From positions 107,466-171,465 of the forward strand of contig NZ_SGUC01000003.1 of the NCBI RefSeq assembly GCF_005435165.1: a DNA stretch of 64,000 nt. The letters run 5' to 3'. Under the pieces are notes generated by a model that worked only from the letters and a program-made list of their open reading frames with translations, was not told the origin of the DNA and made no database searches. Numbering within the stretch: position 1 is the first letter of the stretch; every line of letters starts with the position of its first letter. The DNA is from Halorubrum sp. GN11_10-6_MGM (GTDB lineage: Archaea; Halobacteriota; Halobacteria; Halobacteriales; Haloferacaceae). Shown here piece after piece: positions 1-9,540 of the stretch. Position numbers and translations under genes: made by a program.

Positions 1-291
1 GCCGGCGTCGACGCGAACGCCGACCCCGAGGAGATCGACGCCGCGCTCCCCGACGCCGGCGCGGCCGTCTTCGACGGCGACGAGGCGGTCGGCGAGGTCA
101 CTCGGGCCACGATCGGCCCCGCGACGGATGCCCCGCTCGCGCTCGCGCTCGTCTCGTTCGACGCCGCCCTCGGGGCGGTCGGCGTCCGCCTCGACGGCGA
201 GGAAGTCTCCGCTACCGCCGTCGACCTCCCGTTCATCGACGGGAGCGCTCGGTCGGCGCGGCTACCGGCGTACCCGGAGCTGCGCGCCTGA
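1..291 (+). CDS. GcvT/YgfZ-family folate-binding protein, C-terminal end (partial)
   Basis: The open frame enters from the left edge and ends at TGA 289-291, leaving about 96 residues. The text VGEVTRATIGP, then VGVRLDGEEV and a closing LPFIDGSARSARLP resembles the C-terminal beta-barrel of aminomethyltransferase (GcvT) and YgfZ-like proteins, where a G-x-V-T-S/R motif starts the barrel. Family members bind tetrahydrofolate, either in the glycine cleavage system or in iron-sulfur cluster maintenance. The fragment does not tell which. The gene converges on the phosphate transporter on the other strand, with 33 bases between the stops. Confidence 0.7.
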   Translation, partial: AGVDANADPEEIDAALPDAGAAVFDGDEAVGEVTRATIGPATDAPLALALVSFDAALGAVGVRLDGEEVSATAVDLPFIDGSARSARLPAYPELRA

Positions 292-324
292 GGTGCCCGT
301 CCCTCGGTCGGTCGGGTGCGGCCC

Positions 325-1499
<1,175 letters not shown>

Positions 1500-1500
<1 letters not shown>

Positions 1501-1628
1501 CAGTTCCGCCCGTCGTTGTACCCCTCGTTCAGCCCGGCCACCGTGCGCCGGACGAGGAGGAACCCGAAGAAGAACAGCCCGAGGAGACCGACCAACAGGA
1601 GCACGAACAGCGGCTGGACCGGGAGCAT
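1500..1628 (-). CDS. 42-residue single-span membrane protein coupled to PiT
   Basis: A short frame from ATG 1628-1626 to TGA 1502-1500 encodes 42 residues: a short lead, one long hydrophobic span (FVLLLVGLLGLFFFGFLLV) and a positively charged exit (RR) followed by a polar tail. The stop overlaps the ATG of the phosphate transporter by one base (TGATG), and a good TATA box sits 25-31 bases before its start, so this is the first gene of the transcript. I recognise no family. A small subunit or assembly partner of the transporter is inference. Coding is supported by promoter, start, overlap and membrane-like composition. Confidence 0.72.
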
Positions 1629-1652
1629 AGGCGTGAATCCGTCGGAACGCGG

Positions 1653-1659
1653 TTATAAG
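1653..1659 (-). promoter_or_regulatory. TATA box of the PiT operon
   Basis: CTTATAA on the minus strand, 25-31 bases before the ATG of the 42-residue protein, so the transcript should be leaderless or nearly so. Confidence 0.7.
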
Positions 1660-2086
1660 TTTCGAGGCGAGCGGTCGCGCGACGCGCCGAATTCACCCGC
1701 CGGCGGGCGATCGGATCCGTGACTAAAACGCGCTTTTGTCCCTCAGCCACGTATATGTCGGTACCCGCACTACGTGTAACTGCGACCCCCGCTTCGGCCC
1801 TCACACGCTCGAACCGCCGGCCGACCGTCGGCTCGTCGGACTCGCACCCCGCTCCCTGCCCGGTCCGGTTACCCCTCCCCGGTCGACCAGCGACCGACAG
1901 CCGGCGCCGACACCCGCACCGATCCGGGTCCTCCGTTACGCCCTCCACCGCGCACACGACCGTCGGCCGGTCCGGCCGTCTGCGGGGCGTCGCGACCGGT
2001 CTCCGCCGACGCGACGGCGACCCACTCGACCCGCTTCTCTCGCCGGCGACTCCCCAGTACGCTTCTCGTGACTCGGCCAGTCTCCG
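1660..2086. other. Intergenic region with no gene seen
   Basis: About 430 bases between the PiT operon promoter and the end of the phosphoesterase gene. Open frames exist on both strands, but they are rich in Arg, Pro and Ser and lack the acidic composition of real genes here. I see no tRNA-like fold, long repeat or convincing promoter. Confidence 0.5.
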
Positions 2087-2620
2087 TTACTCGCGGGCTC
2101 CGCCCTCGATCCGGAACGTCTCGAAGACCTCACCGCTCGGCGTCACCAGCTTCCCGTCCAGCGCGTTCTCGGCCCCGCCCTCGTCCGGCGTCAGCTCCGC
2201 GTGCGCCGGGCGGTTCCCGCGCGGCTGGGCGTGGCTCCCCGGGTTCAGTATCGGGAGCCCGCCCGAGTCGTCGAACCGCGGGCGGTGGCTGTGGCCGCAG
2301 ATCACGGCGTCGCCGTCGCGGCCGCGACCGAGCATGACGAGCCCCGCGTCGCCGCTGCGATGGCGGTGCGTAACCGCGAACCGAACCCCGGCGTACTCGA
2401 CGGTCCGCACCTCGGGGACCCGGTCGCGGATCGCGGCGTCGTCGTTGTTGCCGTAGACCGCGCGGAGGCTCGCGGCGGCCGACCCAAACGCGTCCAACAC
2501 CGGCTCGCGGTAGAAGTCGCCCGCGTGGATCACCAACTCCGCCTCGCGGACCGCTTCGGCGGTCCGCCCCTGGAGCCGCGACTCCTCGCGTGCGTGCGTG
2601 TCGGAGACGACGACGAGCAT
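2087..2620 (-). CDS. YfcE/MJ0936-family metallophosphoesterase
   Basis: 177 residues with the metal ligands of the calcineurin-like YfcE family: SDTH at residues 6-9, GD at 34-35, GNND at 57-60, a His at 85, and GHSHRP at 109-114. Family members are Mn2+ or Ni2+ phosphodiesterases, and the natural substrate is usually unknown. Length is normal for a single-domain archaeal member. The ATG at 2620 sits 24-29 bases after a TTTAAA box. The gene stands alone, divergent from the dispersed repeat element at 2661-2870. Confidence 0.9.
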   Translation of the reverse strand: MLVVVSDTHAREESRLQGRTAEAVREAELVIHAGDFYREPVLDAFGSAAASLRAVYGNNDDAAIRDRVPEVRTVEYAGVRFAVTHRHRSGDAGLVMLGRGRDGDAVICGHSHRPRFDDSGGLPILNPGSHAQPRGNRPAHAELTPDEGGAENALDGKLVTPSGEVFETFRIEGGARE

Positions 2621-2643
2621 ACCACTGCTCGGTGCCGGCGTGA

Positions 2644-2649
2644 TTTAAA
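2644..2649 (-). promoter_or_regulatory. TATA box (TTTAAA) of the phosphoesterase gene
   Basis: TTTAAA lies 24-29 bases before the ATG at 2620. The hexamer is a palindrome, so it could also serve a rightward transcript starting in the repeat element at about 2673. Confidence 0.55.
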
Positions 2650-2660
2650 AAGCGCGTCCG

Positions 2661-2870
2661 CCGCGGTGGCGCGTGCCTGCGAGCGGCCGCCACCGGCGGC
2701 CGCGAGTCAGCACGCGCGAGGGAGTCGGCCGACCGGAGGGAGGCCGACGAGGCTGGGGAGGCGTGAGGTGCCGTGCGGTCGCGGTCGGGTGGGACTCAAA
2801 GGGGCAGTCACCGGCGGCGAAGCCGCCGGTTGCCCGTGACGCGTAGCGCCCTCGCGGCTGGGGTTTTGGC
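2661..2870 (+). repeat. Dispersed structured element, copy A
   Basis: This block and 55365-55666 (opposite strand) share a series of conserved segments in the same order: CCGCGGTG; GCGTGCCTGCGAG; CAGCACGCGCGAGGGA; GAGGCTGGGGAGGCG; a 29-base identical core at 2781-2809 containing GGGACTCAAAGGGGCAG; and CTCGCGGCTGGGG. Between them lie hairpins that differ in sequence between copies but still pair: 2683-2691 with 2695-2703 (9 bp), 2724-2730 with 2742-2748 (7 bp), and 2811-2818 with 2822-2829 (8 bp). No acidic protein is encoded. I recall similar sequence being common between genes in haloarchaeal genomes, but I cannot name a described family. Confidence 0.85.
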
Positions 2871-2938
2871 GGTGTTCGTCATCCGTCCGCGCCGACTGTA
2901 TATAGAAGAACGAGCGGAGATCCGGTCCCAGTCTATTG

Positions 2939-3922
2939 CTATTCGTCCAATGAGAGCGCCGCGAGCAGCGACTCCAGTTGGACCTGCTCGTTGGCGCCCT
3001 CCGCGATCCGGTAGTCGGCCTCGCCGATGCGCTCCATGAGCCGCACCGCCTCGCGCTCGCTCAGCTCGAACTCCCAGACGGAGCGGTGGAGCTGGTCGAT
3101 CACGTCCCCGCCCGCCATCCCGGTCTCCGTGAGCAGCGTGTCGAGCGTCGAGCGCGCCCGCGCGAAGTCACCGTTCAGCGCGTCGGTCACCATCGACTCG
3201 ATCTCCTCCGGGCGGGCCGTCGCCGTGATCGCGTACACCGCCTCCTCGTCGACGACGTCGCCGGTCGTCGCCGCCGCCTGAAGCGAGTTGATCGCGCGGC
3301 GCATGTCGCCGTCGGCCGCGTACACCAAGGCGTCGACGCCCGCGTCGGTCACCTCGATCCCCTCCGCGGACGCGATCTCGCGGACCATCCCTCCGACCGC
3401 CTCGTCCGACAGCGGCGAGAACCGGAAGACGGCGCAGCGCGACTGGATCGGGTCGATGATCTTCGACGAGTAGTTACACGAGAGGATGAAGCGAGTGTTG
3501 TCGGAGAACTGCTCCATCGTCCGGCGGAGCGCAGCCTGTGCATCATCTGTGAGTGAGTCGGACTCGTCGAGAAACACGATCCGGAAGTCGCCGCCGAACG
3601 ACGAGCGCGCGAACCCCTTGATCCGGTCGCGGACGACGTCGATCCCGCGCTGGTCGGAGGCGTTCAGTTCGAGGAAGTTACCGCGCCAGTTTTCTTCCCC
3701 GTAGATTTCACGGGCGATGGCGGTGGCCGCGGTGGTTTTCCCGACGCCTGCAGGCCCCGAAAAGAGCAGGTGGGGAACGTCGTCCTGCGCGATGTAGCTC
3801 TGGAGGCGCTCGACGATCTCTTCTTGCCCGTGGATGTCGTCGAGCGTCTGCGGCCGGTACTTCTCGATCCAGATCTCCCGACCGGTGGCGGTCGCGGCCT
3901 GCTGCTCGTCGGCCTCGCTCAT
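2939..3922 (-). CDS. rfcS: Replication factor C small subunit
   Basis: 327 residues, the usual size for an archaeal clamp-loader small subunit without intein. It carries the AAA+ Walker [10 protein letters not shown] (56-64), Walker B VFLDES (116-121), the SRC arginine-finger motif (161-163) and the C-terminal collar. With the large subunit it opens the PCNA ring and loads it on primed DNA during replication and repair. The large subunit is not in this window. It is a single gene with its own TATA box. Its 3' end faces repeat element copy A. Confidence 0.97.
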   Translation of the reverse strand: MSEADEQQAATATGREIWIEKYRPQTLDDIHGQEEIVERLQSYIAQDDVPHLLFSGPAGVGKTTAATAIAREIYGEENWRGNFLELNASDQRGIDVVRDRIKGFARSSFGGDFRIVFLDESDSLTDDAQAALRRTMEQFSDNTRFILSCNYSSKIIDPIQSRCAVFRFSPLSDEAVGGMVREIASAEGIEVTDAGVDALVYAADGDMRRAINSLQAAATTGDVVDEEAVYAITATARPEEIESMVTDALNGDFARARSTLDTLLTETGMAGGDVIDQLHRSVWEFELSEREAVRLMERIGEADYRIAEGANEQVQLESLLAALSLDE

Positions 3923-3946
3923 TGCCGGATCGGAGGGTCGGTGGGG

Positions 3947-3954
3947 TGATAAAC
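3947..3954 (-). promoter_or_regulatory. TATA box of rfcS
   Basis: GTTTATCA on the minus strand lies 25-32 bases before the rfcS ATG at 3922, consistent with a leaderless transcript. Confidence 0.6.
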
Positions 3955-4027
3955 GAACCGAGACCCATCGCGGTCGCGGCGGGACGCGACGGAGTCCCCG
4001 GACTCGGTGACGAGCCCCGCCCGACGA

Positions 4028-4126
4028 TCACTCGCTCCGCGAGACGCGCTGGAGTTCGTCGGCGAACACCCAGACGCCCATCAACACGCCGAGCGGAACG
4101 ACCACCTCGGCGATCTCCCGCGACAC
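4028..4126 (-). CDS. Possible 32-residue membrane peptide after etfA
   Basis: A short frame from GTG 4126-4124 to TGA 4030-4028 encodes 32 residues: an acidic helix, a hydrophobic stretch (VVVPLGVLMGVWVFA) and a charged tail. It lies 86 bases downstream of the etfA stop on the same strand. The same frame continues upstream without ATG, GTG or TTG, so a longer product would need an unusual start. I know no family. It could be a real micropeptide of the etf operon or chance. Confidence 0.3.
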   Translation of the reverse strand: MSREIAEVVVPLGVLMGVWVFADELQRVSRSE

Positions 4127-4212
4127 CGGCAGCTCCGCGACGTCCGGGACGCAGGCCGTCGTCGGCGCGCGTCGCGCCGTCGCAGCCGCCGTCAGAGGAC
4201 CCGTCGACGGGC

Positions 4213-5157
4213 TCAGGCGAACTCGTCGATGAGCTCGGGCACCACGTCGAAGAGGTCGCCGACGATCCCGTAGTCGGCGATGTCGAAGATCGGCGCGTTC
4301 GGATCGGTGTTGATCGCGACGATCGTGTCCGATCCCTTCATCCCGGCGACGTGCTGGACCGCACCGGAGATGCCGACCGCGATGTACACGTCCGGCGTGA
4401 CGACCTTCCCCGACTGACCGACCTGTCGGTTCTTCGGTAGCCAGCCGTTGTCGACGATCGGCCGCGACGACGACAGCGTCGCGCCGAGCGCGTCCGCGAG
4501 ATCCTCGACCAGTTCGAGGTTCTCCTCCTCCTCGATGCCGCGGCCGACCGAGACGAGCACGTCGGCGTCCGCGATGTCGACGTCGCCCCCGCCGACCTCT
4601 TCGAAGCCCGTGACGCGGGCGCCCGACTCGGGGATCTCGATCTCGGCGGTCTCGACGGTCGCGTCGCCGACACCCTCGGCGGGCGGCCACTCGCCGCCGC
4701 GGACCGTGAGGACGAACCGGTCGCCCGCCACGTCGACGGTTGTCTCGACCTTCGAGCCGTACATCTCGCGGGTGACGGTGAGCCCGTCGTCGTAGGCGAT
4801 CCCGACCGCGTCGGTCACGATCGGCACGCCGAGTTCCTCGGCGAGCGCCGGGGCGTAGTCGAGGCCGTTGACGGAGTTCGGCGTGACGACCGCTCCGGCG
4901 TCGAGCCGGTCCGCGAGCGTCGAGACCGCCGCCTGGTACGCGTTGTGATCGAACTCCTCGCCGTCGGCGACGGCGTGGATCGCGTCGACGCCCTCCCGGT
5001 TCAGCTCCTCGGCGAACCGGTCGACGTCGCCCGCGACGACCGCCACGTGAAGGTCGGTGTCGCGCGCGTCGGCGAGCTCCCGACCGGCCGTGATCGCTTC
5101 GTACGACACCTCTCGAAGCTCCCCGCGGCGGTGTTCTGCGGCGACGAGCACGCTCAT
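4213..5157 (-). CDS. etfA: Electron transfer flavoprotein alpha subunit
   Basis: 314 residues from ATG 5157. The N-terminal half is the ETF domain. The C-terminal half is the FAD-binding domain, with [12 protein letters not shown], the [12 protein letters not shown] motif, [12 protein letters not shown] and [10 protein letters not shown] in the expected order near residues 217-290. With EtfB it carries electrons from acyl-CoA dehydrogenases and similar enzymes to the membrane quinone pool. The start overlaps the etfB stop by one base (TGATG), a coupled operon; a GTG three bases earlier is an alternative. A membrane partner is likely the Hdr-like protein at 33040-35226. Confidence 0.96.
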   Translation of the reverse strand: MSVLVAAEHRRGELREVSYEAITAGRELADARDTDLHVAVVAGDVDRFAEELNREGVDAIHAVADGEEFDHNAYQAAVSTLADRLDAGAVVTPNSVNGLDYAPALAEELGVPIVTDAVGIAYDDGLTVTREMYGSKVETTVDVAGDRFVLTVRGGEWPPAEGVGDATVETAEIEIPESGARVTGFEEVGGGDVDIADADVLVSVGRGIEEEENLELVEDLADALGATLSSSRPIVDNGWLPKNRQVGQSGKVVTPDVYIAVGISGAVQHVAGMKGSDTIVAINTDPNAPIFDIADYGIVGDLFDVVPELIDEFA

Positions 5158-5945
5158 CACGCGCCCACCCCCTTATCCCGCAGGACCTCGGCAAGACGAC
5201 TCGCGGACTCGCTCGCGTCGCCCTCGATGATCTCGGCGTCCGACTCGCTCTCCGGCTCGTACATCTCGGTGATCGTCAGCGCGCTCTCGACGTCGGCGGC
5301 CTCCAGCCCGAGGTCGGCCAGATCCTTCGCGGCGATCTCCTTGCGCTGCGCCTGTCGGATCCCGCGGAGGCTCGCGTACCGCGGCTCGTTGAGGCCGGTC
5401 TGGACCGTCAACACGGCCGGGAGGTCGACGTCGGTCAGCTCCTCGACGCCGCCCTCGAGCTCGCGGTGGACGTGCGCCACGCCCGCGTCCGCGTCGACGT
5501 CGAGGTCGTTGACGACCGCCGCGTGCTCGAAGCCGATCCGCTCTGCCAGCGCGACGCCGGTCGCGCCGAACCCGGTGTCCGCCGCCTGAACGCCGCCGAG
5601 GACGAGGTCTGGCGCCTCCTCGTCGACGACCGCCTCGAACAGGTCGACCTTCGAGGCGACGTCCGCGAACCCGCCGTCGAGCGCGTCGTCCCAGACGCGG
5701 ACCGCTCGGTCCGCGCCCTTCGCGAGCGCCATCCGGATCGTCTCCTCGGCGCGCTCCGGGCCGACGGTGACGGTCACGACCTCGTCCGCGATCCCCGCCT
5801 CGGCGAGCTGGACGGCGGCCTCGACGGCGTAGTCGTCCCACTCGTTCAGGTCGTACTCGAGGTCGGACTCGGCGATGTCGGTCCCCTCGATCGCGAAGTC
5901 GTCGTCCGCCTCTGCGACCTCCTTGACGGTCACCAGAACTTTCAT
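5157..5945 (-). CDS. etfB: Electron transfer flavoprotein beta subunit
   Basis: 262 residues, a normal EtfB. It starts MKVLVTVKEVAEADDDF as in FixA/EtfB, has the DLNEWDDYAVEAAV segment near residue 33 and the LGGVQAADTGFGATG nucleotide loop near 120. It forms the heterodimer with EtfA and binds the structural AMP (or a second FAD in bifurcating types). It is the first gene of the etfBA pair. The upstream sequence has only a weak TATA-like element (CATTAC, about 27 bases before the ATG). Confidence 0.96.
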   Translation of the reverse strand: MKVLVTVKEVAEADDDFAIEGTDIAESDLEYDLNEWDDYAVEAAVQLAEAGIADEVVTVTVGPERAEETIRMALAKGADRAVRVWDDALDGGFADVASKVDLFEAVVDEEAPDLVLGGVQAADTGFGATGVALAERIGFEHAAVVNDLDVDADAGVAHVHRELEGGVEELTDVDLPAVLTVQTGLNEPRYASLRGIRQAQRKEIAAKDLADLGLEAADVESALTITEMYEPESESDAEIIEGDASESASRLAEVLRDKGVGA

Positions 5946-6066
5946 GATCGATACTCCGTCGCTCGCCCTGTAATGGTTTTCGGAACGGGCGAGGACGGAC
6001 CAGCGGTTTCCGTTCGCCCCGGACGGTTACCGGTCCGGCAGCCGCCTTCGGTCGACGTCGATTTCG

Positions 6067-7362
6067 CTACTCGTCGGCGTCGCCGCGACCGTGCTCGTCA
6101 TCGCCGTCCCCGTCCGCGTCGTCGGGCAGGGAGATGAGGTTCTCGCGGCCCAGTCGGAGCTTCTCGACGCGCTCCTCGTCGGCCATCGCCGAGAGCAGCT
6201 GCGACACCTTCGCGTCCGACCAGCCGGTCTCGGCGACGATGTCGGCCTGCCGCATCCGGCCGCCGTTCGCGTCGAGGAGCTGCTCGACGCGCTCCTCGTC
6301 CGAGAGCAGCGAGAGGTCCGGCTCGTCGCCGTCCGTCTCGTCACCCTCCTCGGCGCCGTCACCGGCGGCGTCGGATCTGGAGGGGGCGGCGGCGCTCGGG
6401 TCGCTTTCGGTGCCCCGATCGGCGCCGTTCGGCGACGATCCGTCGCCGTTCGTGTATACGTCGCCGTCTCCTCCGGAGTTGATCCGGCGGTACCCGACGA
6501 CGCTCCCGGCGACGAGGGCCGCCGCAAGCACTATGGCGGCCATCAACATCGCCCACGGCGGACCGCCGACGCCCGCGGGGCCGTACACTATCACCACGGG
6601 CTCCCCCTCCTCGAACGTCTGGGGTCCCTCGACGATCACGTCGCCGTCAGAGAGCTGCGTCACGGCGCTGCTCGGCGTGCCGGTCACGGTGTATCCCTCC
6701 GGCGTCGCTACCTCCAGCGTCTGGGTCGATTCGAGGCTGCGGAGCCACGTCTCGTTGCCCGGCGTCGTCAACACGTCGCCGAGGACGAGGCTCTCGCCGT
6801 CCTGCGCGAGGAACGCCGTCCAAGTGAACCGCAGCCGGAGCTCGCCGACCGCGACAGCCTCCTCCCCGGCGACGTCGAACTCGCCCGGGTCCTCGTGGAC
6901 GATGACCTCGCGGCCGACGTCTTCGATGGCCATCGACCGGTCGACGTTCCGGTTCGCCTCGCGGCGGAACCCCTCGAACAGCTCGGCGCTCGGGCCGACC
7001 TCACCGGCGCGGAAGCGGTCGCCGGCGGCCCTGAACGCCGCCGTCTCGTTCTCGTCCGCCAGCGAGTACCGCACCGAGACGGTCCAGTCGGCGCTGCGGT
7101 CGGGATTCAGCCCGATTCGGATCTGCGTCGCCGACGGCGACGTGACTCCGTCGCCCGTCTGTTGGCGAATCGCCGTCGAGACGTCCTCGATCGCGTCGCG
7201 GACCCGCGGGTCGTCGCCGACGGCCGACGCGTGGGCCGACGGGTCGTCCGCGGAGAGGGTGGAGGGGATCGTAGCCGCGCCGGCCGCCGCGCCGCCGGCG
7301 TTCGCGACCAGCGCGAACGCGACGAGGGCGATCAAGAGCGCGCGAAGGGCGGGGTTCCGCAT
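6067..7362 (-). CDS. Membrane-anchored protein with extracytoplasmic domain and C-terminal winged helix
   Basis: 431 residues. Residues 1-30 form a signal peptide or anchor (ALLIALVAFALVANAGG). About 230 residues of presumed extracellular beta-rich domain follow, then one transmembrane span near 265-288 (MLMAAIVLAAALVAGSVVGY) and an acidic linker. A winged helix-turn-helix at about 350-405 has SDEERVEQLLDANGGRM, then DIVAETGWSDAKVSQLLS. The tail is Asp-rich. The layout suggests a one-component membrane receptor whose cytoplasmic DNA-binding domain acts directly on promoters. This type is common in haloarchaea, but its ligands are unknown to me. It is divergent from the secreted protein at 7551, so the two may share control. 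Confidence 0.75.
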   Translation of the reverse strand: MRNPALRALLIALVAFALVANAGGAAAGAATIPSTLSADDPSAHASAVGDDPRVRDAIEDVSTAIRQQTGDGVTSPSATQIRIGLNPDRSADWTVSVRYSLADENETAAFRAAGDRFRAGEVGPSAELFEGFRREANRNVDRSMAIEDVGREVIVHEDPGEFDVAGEEAVAVGELRLRFTWTAFLAQDGESLVLGDVLTTPGNETWLRSLESTQTLEVATPEGYTVTGTPSSAVTQLSDGDVIVEGPQTFEEGEPVVIVYGPAGVGGPPWAMLMAAIVLAAALVAGSVVGYRRINSGGDGDVYTNGDGSSPNGADRGTESDPSAAAPSRSDAAGDGAEEGDETDGDEPDLSLLSDEERVEQLLDANGGRMRQADIVAETGWSDAKVSQLLSAMADEERVEKLRLGRENLISLPDDADGDGDDEHGRGDADE

Positions 7363-7550
7363 ACGTCTCGGGTCACTCGCGCGCCGGGCAAAACGCTTTC
7401 CATATGCTATTTTTTGACACGACGTCCGGCCGAATCTCCGCTCAGCCTCGCCCGCGGAATCGACGGGCAGGGCGGCGACGCCGTCGGGGCGACTCCGACG
7501 GCCGACCGCAGTGGGTGGATTTTTTGTATCGCGGGTCGAACCCGGAGACG

Positions 7551-8936
7551 ATGAGAGCCCTCCCGATCGCCGTGGTCGCAGTGCTGCTGCTCGTGGCCCC
7601 GGTCGCCGGCGTCACCGCCCCGGGCGCCGTCTCCCCGTCTCCGGATGCCGTCTCCCCGTCTCCGGACGCCGTCTCCCCGTCCCCGGACCCGGTGCCGTCG
7701 GCCGATTCGATCGCTTCCACCGATTCCCACCCGTCTGCCGGTCAGGAGTCTGCCGGCAGTCCGACGCCGTCCTCGGAGTCGCCGTCGACCACCGCCGGGC
7801 AGACGACGCCGCAGATCGACGCGGCGAACCTCACGCTCCGAACGCTCTCGACGCCGCCCGGGGCGGAGACGCGCGTCAGCACGTACTCTCGCGGCCCCGA
7901 CCTCGGTTCGTCGCTCGGGTTCGCGACCGCCGACACCGACGCCGCCGTCGAGACCGCCGCGGTCGTCGACCGGATCGAGCGCGCCGACCGGGGCGTCGAG
8001 CGACAACAGCAGATCCTCGCTGAGATCAACCGCGTCGAGCGCGCGGAGGTGGCGCTGAACAGCCGGCAGACGGACGCCTTCCGCGCGCACGCCGCCGGAG
8101 AGATCACCGACCGCCAGCTGGTCGACGAGCTCGTCCGCGTGGCCGCGACCGCCCGCGAGTACGACGAGCGGCTCGACGCGATAGACGAGCTCGCCGAGGC
8201 GACGGACGACTTCAGCTCCCCCGGCCGGCTCGACGAGCTTCAGGTGGCGCTTCAGGTGTACGAGGGACCGGTCCGAGATCACGCGCTCGCGCTCGCCCGC
8301 GGGCAGACCGGTTCGAACGCCATCTACGTCGAGTCGAGCCGAGGCGCGGTCGTACTGGCGACGATCGTCGACGGCGAGTACGTCCGCGAGGTGTTCCGCA
8401 CCGACCGCTGGGACCGCGGCGGCGGCGACATCTCGAACGACGTCGCGATAGAGGCGACCGAGGCCGCCTACCCCGAGACGGCCGCGCTCCGCGAGCCCGA
8501 CGCCTTCGGCGCGGGCGCCGTCCACCGGATCACTATCCCCCACGAGTTCGGCACCCTCCGGACGTTCGTCAGCGGCGGCACGGAGCAGGTGTTCGTCGAA
8601 CACCAGCGGATCGACCTGTCGTCGTTCCCCGACAGCGACCCGGTCTCGGAGGCCGGGGACGGCTTCAACGTCACCGTCGAGCGGACCTACCCCGGCGGCC
8701 CGGTGACCGTCACCGTCCTCGACGAGGAGACCGGCGAACCGGTTCCGGACGTGACGGTCACCAAGTCCGTGGGCGACGGCGACAGTCAGGCGATCGGCGC
8801 GACGAACGACGCGGGGGTCGTCCGAACGCTCTCGCCGGCGGAGACGTACCGCATCACGGTCGTCGACGAGCCCCGGGTCGTCGTCGTCGGCGATATCGAG
8901 CCCCTCCCGGTCCCTCGGCCGGTCTTTTCGGTCTGA
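7551..8936 (+). CDS. Secreted haloarchaeal protein with coiled region and C-terminal Ig-like domain
   Basis: 461 residues from ATG 7551 (upstream frame has no acidic character). A signal peptide (residues 1-23) is followed by a low-complexity Ser/Pro/Asp linker made by three copies of a 21-base repeat. A helical region follows (about 130-240, VDRIERADRGVERQQQIL and later ELAEATDD), then a globular part. A final Ig-like or carboxypeptidase-regulatory-like domain has VTVTVLDEETGEPVPDVTV near residue 395. It is exported and probably cell-surface associated. I do not know its function. A TATA-like TTTTTGTATC about 22-30 bases before the ATG suits leaderless expression. It is divergent from the membrane-anchored winged-helix gene. 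Confidence 0.72.
   Translation: MRALPIAVVAVLLLVAPVAGVTAPGAVSPSPDAVSPSPDAVSPSPDPVPSADSIASTDSHPSAGQESAGSPTPSSESPSTTAGQTTPQIDAANLTLRTLSTPPGAETRVSTYSRGPDLGSSLGFATADTDAAVETAAVVDRIERADRGVERQQQILAEINRVERAEVALNSRQTDAFRAHAAGEITDRQLVDELVRVAATAREYDERLDAIDELAEATDDFSSPGRLDELQVALQVYEGPVRDHALALARGQTGSNAIYVESSRGAVVLATIVDGEYVREVFRTDRWDRGGGDISNDVAIEATEAAYPETAALREPDAFGAGAVHRITIPHEFGTLRTFVSGGTEQVFVEHQRIDLSSFPDSDPVSEAGDGFNVTVERTYPGGPVTVTVLDEETGEPVPDVTVTKSVGDGDSQAIGATNDAGVVRTLSPAETYRITVVDEPRVVVVGDIEPLPVPRPVFSV
7626..7688 (+). repeat. Three 21-base tandem repeats coding AVSPSPD
   Basis: Three adjacent units (GCC GTC TCC CCG TCT CCG GA-) encode AVSPSPD three times just after the signal peptide of the secreted protein. 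This linker probably varies in length by slippage. Confidence 0.85.
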
Positions 8937-9001
8937 CCGCGACGTCGGATTCGGATAGCCGGCGGACGCGACTTTTTCCCCGATGCCGCCGCAGCACCGC
9001 C

Positions 9002-9481
9002 GTGTCACCAGCCGTTCATCGCGCCGACCGAGGGATGGCGCCCGTCGCGGGCGTGCTGCTCATCGCGATCACGGTCGTGCTGGCCGGCGGCGTCGCGGCC
9101 GCCGCGCTCGGGCCGTCGAGCACGACGGTGCCGCCGTCGGCGGTGCTGTCGCTGTCGGCGACAGACGACCGGATCGCGATCGACCACCGCGGCGGCGACC
9201 CGATCGATGTCTCGACCGTGACGGTCCGCGTCAGCGTCGACGGCGAACCGCTCGACCGCCAGCCGCCGCTCCCGTTCTTCTCGGCTGCCGGGTTCCACCC
9301 CGGCCCCACCGGCGCGTTCAACGCCGCCGGCGACGACACGCTGCGCGCCGGCGAGACGGCGGCGTTCCGCGTCGCGGGAACCAACGACCCGACGCTCGAA
9401 CCGGGCAGAACGGTCTCCGTCACGATCACCGCCGACGGAGGGCCGATCGCGTCGCTGGAGACGTCGGTCGGGTCGGGGTGA
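9002..9481 (+). CDS. Type IV pilin-like secreted protein
   Basis: 159 residues from GTG 9002. The N-terminus HRADRG followed by MAPVAGVLLIAITVVLAG is a class III (prepilin) signal: a short charged lead, a cleavage site for the PibD peptidase, then the hydrophobic helix that packs in the pilus core. Haloarchaeal pilins usually read DRAVSPVIGVILM at this place. The remainder is a beta-rich domain (VSTVTVRVSVDG, VSVTITADGG). It may be a minor pilin or a surface adhesin. No pilus assembly genes are near. An ATG at 9035 would remove the charged lead, so I prefer the GTG. Confidence 0.75.
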   Translation: MSPAVHRADRGMAPVAGVLLIAITVVLAGGVAAAALGPSSTTVPPSAVLSLSATDDRIAIDHRGGDPIDVSTVTVRVSVDGEPLDRQPPLPFFSAAGFHPGPTGAFNAAGDDTLRAGETAAFRVAGTNDPTLEPGRTVSVTITADGGPIASLETSVGSG

Positions 9482-9540
9482 GAAACAGGGTCGGCCTCGG
9501 GCGCTGCTCGACCTCCGGGCCTTCGTCGATGTCGAAGCTA

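Noticed and set aside
1719..2456. Open frame over the intergenic region after the PiT operon
   Set aside because: Composition is Arg/Ser/Pro-rich, no motif, and it runs into the antisense of the phosphoesterase gene.
2661..2870. Protein-coding reading of repeat element copy A (frames crossing the GGGACTCAAAGG core)
   Set aside because: Frames differ between the two copies, start codons are not shared and the pairing pattern explains conservation better.
7529..7545. tRNA T-arm-like text (CGGGTCGAACCCG) before the secreted protein gene
   Set aside because: Only the T-arm-like hairpin is present; no acceptor, D or anticodon stem can be drawn around it.
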